Notes under the pieces: model-generated
Databases searched by the model: none
Seen by the model: the letters and a program-made list of their open reading frames with translations, nothing else
What the model was told of the DNA's origin: nothing
Shown here: positions 4,737 to 5,177 of the stretch, one piece after another
How the letters are laid out: every line of letters begins with the position of its first letter
Position numbering within the stretch: position 1 is the stretch's first letter
Assembly: GCA_021827225.1 (NCBI GenBank)
Contig: JAKAXG010000378.1
Location: 1-5,177, forward strand
Source: Actinomycetes bacterium
GTDB taxonomy: Bacteria; Actinomycetota; Acidimicrobiia; Acidimicrobiales; Palsa-688
Direction: 5' to 3'
Length of the DNA stretch: 5,177 nt
Made by a program: the position numbers and the translations under genes

Positions 4737-5177
4737 GCGGTCTCGGTGGCCACCGTCTTGGCCCAGCCGTAGTCGGCCTTGCCGTTGGGGGCCCGGCGCA
4801 CCGCGTCGAGCACGATCACCCGCTTGGGGATCTTGTAGCCCGACAGCGAGTCGCGCAGCCACGCCCGCAGCTCGTCGCCGTCGGGGGCGTCGGGGCGGTG
4901 GCAGCCGACCACGGCCACGACCTGCTGGCCGAAGCGTTCGTGGGGGACGCCGACCACCAGGCAGTCGTCCACCGCATCGTGGCGCTTGAGCGCCTCCTCC
5001 ACCTCCTCGGGGTAGATCTTCTCCCCGCCGGAGTTGATGCAGTTGGACCCCCGACCGAGTAGGCGCACCGTCCCGTCGGCGTCGACGGTGGCCCAGTCGC
5101 CGGTGATCACGTACCAGTCACCGTCGATCTCCCGGAAGGTCCGGGCGGTCTTCTCCGGGTCCTTGTAGTAGCCGTAG
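4727..5177 (-). CDS. AMP-forming acyl-CoA synthetase, C-terminal part (5' end beyond the window)
   Basis: This is the last 149 residues of an adenylate-forming enzyme that activates a carboxylic acid with ATP and then forms the CoA thioester. The frame is open to the right edge, so roughly two thirds of the protein lies outside. Reading from the edge I see GYYKDPEKTARTF, then DGDWYVITGDWATVDADG (the TGD motif), LLGRGSNCINSGGEKIYP (the hinge/A8 region with the GR and GGEKIYP marks), EEVEEALKRH, VVGVPHERFGQQVVAVV, and finally RRAPNGKADY. The Lys in that last segment (codon 4780-4778) is the conserved catalytic A10 Lys for adenylation. The GRGS-CIN-GGEKIYPEEVEEALK pattern recalls actinobacterial FadD-type fatty acid or steroid side-chain acyl-CoA synthetases, but the acid-binding part is missing, so no substrate can be given. 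No RBS can be judged, and a GTG at 5110 inside the frame is not the start. Confidence 0.93.
   Translation of the reverse strand, partial: YGYYKDPEKTARTFREIDGDWYVITGDWATVDADGTVRLLGRGSNCINSGGEKIYPEEVEEALKRHDAVDDCLVVGVPHERFGQQVVAVVGCHRPDAPDGDELRAWLRDSLSGYKIPKRVIVLDAVRRAPNGKADYGWAKTVATETAPA

Noticed and set aside
4489..4989. 166-codon plus-strand frame covering the HTH gene and acyl-CoA synthetase end
   Set aside because: Pro/Arg-rich shadow; the overlapping 60-codon frame has both a better ribosome site and a recognisable HTH fold.
1..5177. CRISPR array, tRNA or rRNA gene, insertion sequence, toxin-antitoxin or defence cassette
   Set aside because: No regularly spaced repeats, no tRNA-like cloverleaf with conserved T-loop, no transposase, integrase, nuclease or toxin motifs were seen on either strand.

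Overview
The window is very GC-rich (roughly 70% or more by eye), with strongly G/C-biased third codon positions, frequent GTG starts and very dense coding. This fits a high-GC actinobacterium. The protein style would suit an Acidimicrobiia-like lineage, but no phylogenetic marker is present, so that is only a guess. Nothing in it looks recently transferred: no insertion sequence, integrase, tRNA, rRNA, CRISPR array or long repeat is visible, and base composition looks even throughout.

Layout, left to right. (1) A plus-strand two-gene operon encodes an ABC-2 type exporter: an ATPase whose true start probably lies one base off the left edge (in-frame reading from base 3, stop at 968), and a six-helix permease (965-1681) overlapping it by ATGA. 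(2) The operon meets, with 5 bases between stop codons, a minus-strand block. That block holds a site-2-type M50 intramembrane metalloprotease (1687-2622) downstream of an MFS transporter resembling the FLVCR/heme-exporter branch (2629-3861). The two are 6 bases apart and look translationally coupled. (3) Further upstream on the minus strand is a single-domain GNAT acetyltransferase, best started at 4375. (4) Divergent from it, on the plus strand, is a 60-residue AlpA/excisionase-like DNA-binding protein (4514-4696). (5) This converges on the C-terminal third of an AMP-forming acyl-CoA synthetase (4727 to the right edge, minus strand).

How they work together: the ABC ATPase and permease clearly form one exporter of unknown substrate. 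The MFS transporter and M50 protease are expected to be co-translated, which hints at a shared membrane process, but the sequence does not say which. The acetyltransferase, small HTH protein and acyl-CoA synthetase show no evident link to the rest.

The window is mostly ordinary chromosomal sequence; I do not see a clear undescribed multi-gene system. The most interesting local signal is at the MFS start. It has no Shine-Dalgarno sequence, a TATCGT -10-like hexamer 7 bases upstream (leaderless-type spacing), and a perfect 9+9 bp inverted repeat straddling the start codon. This could be an operator or an RNA hairpin.
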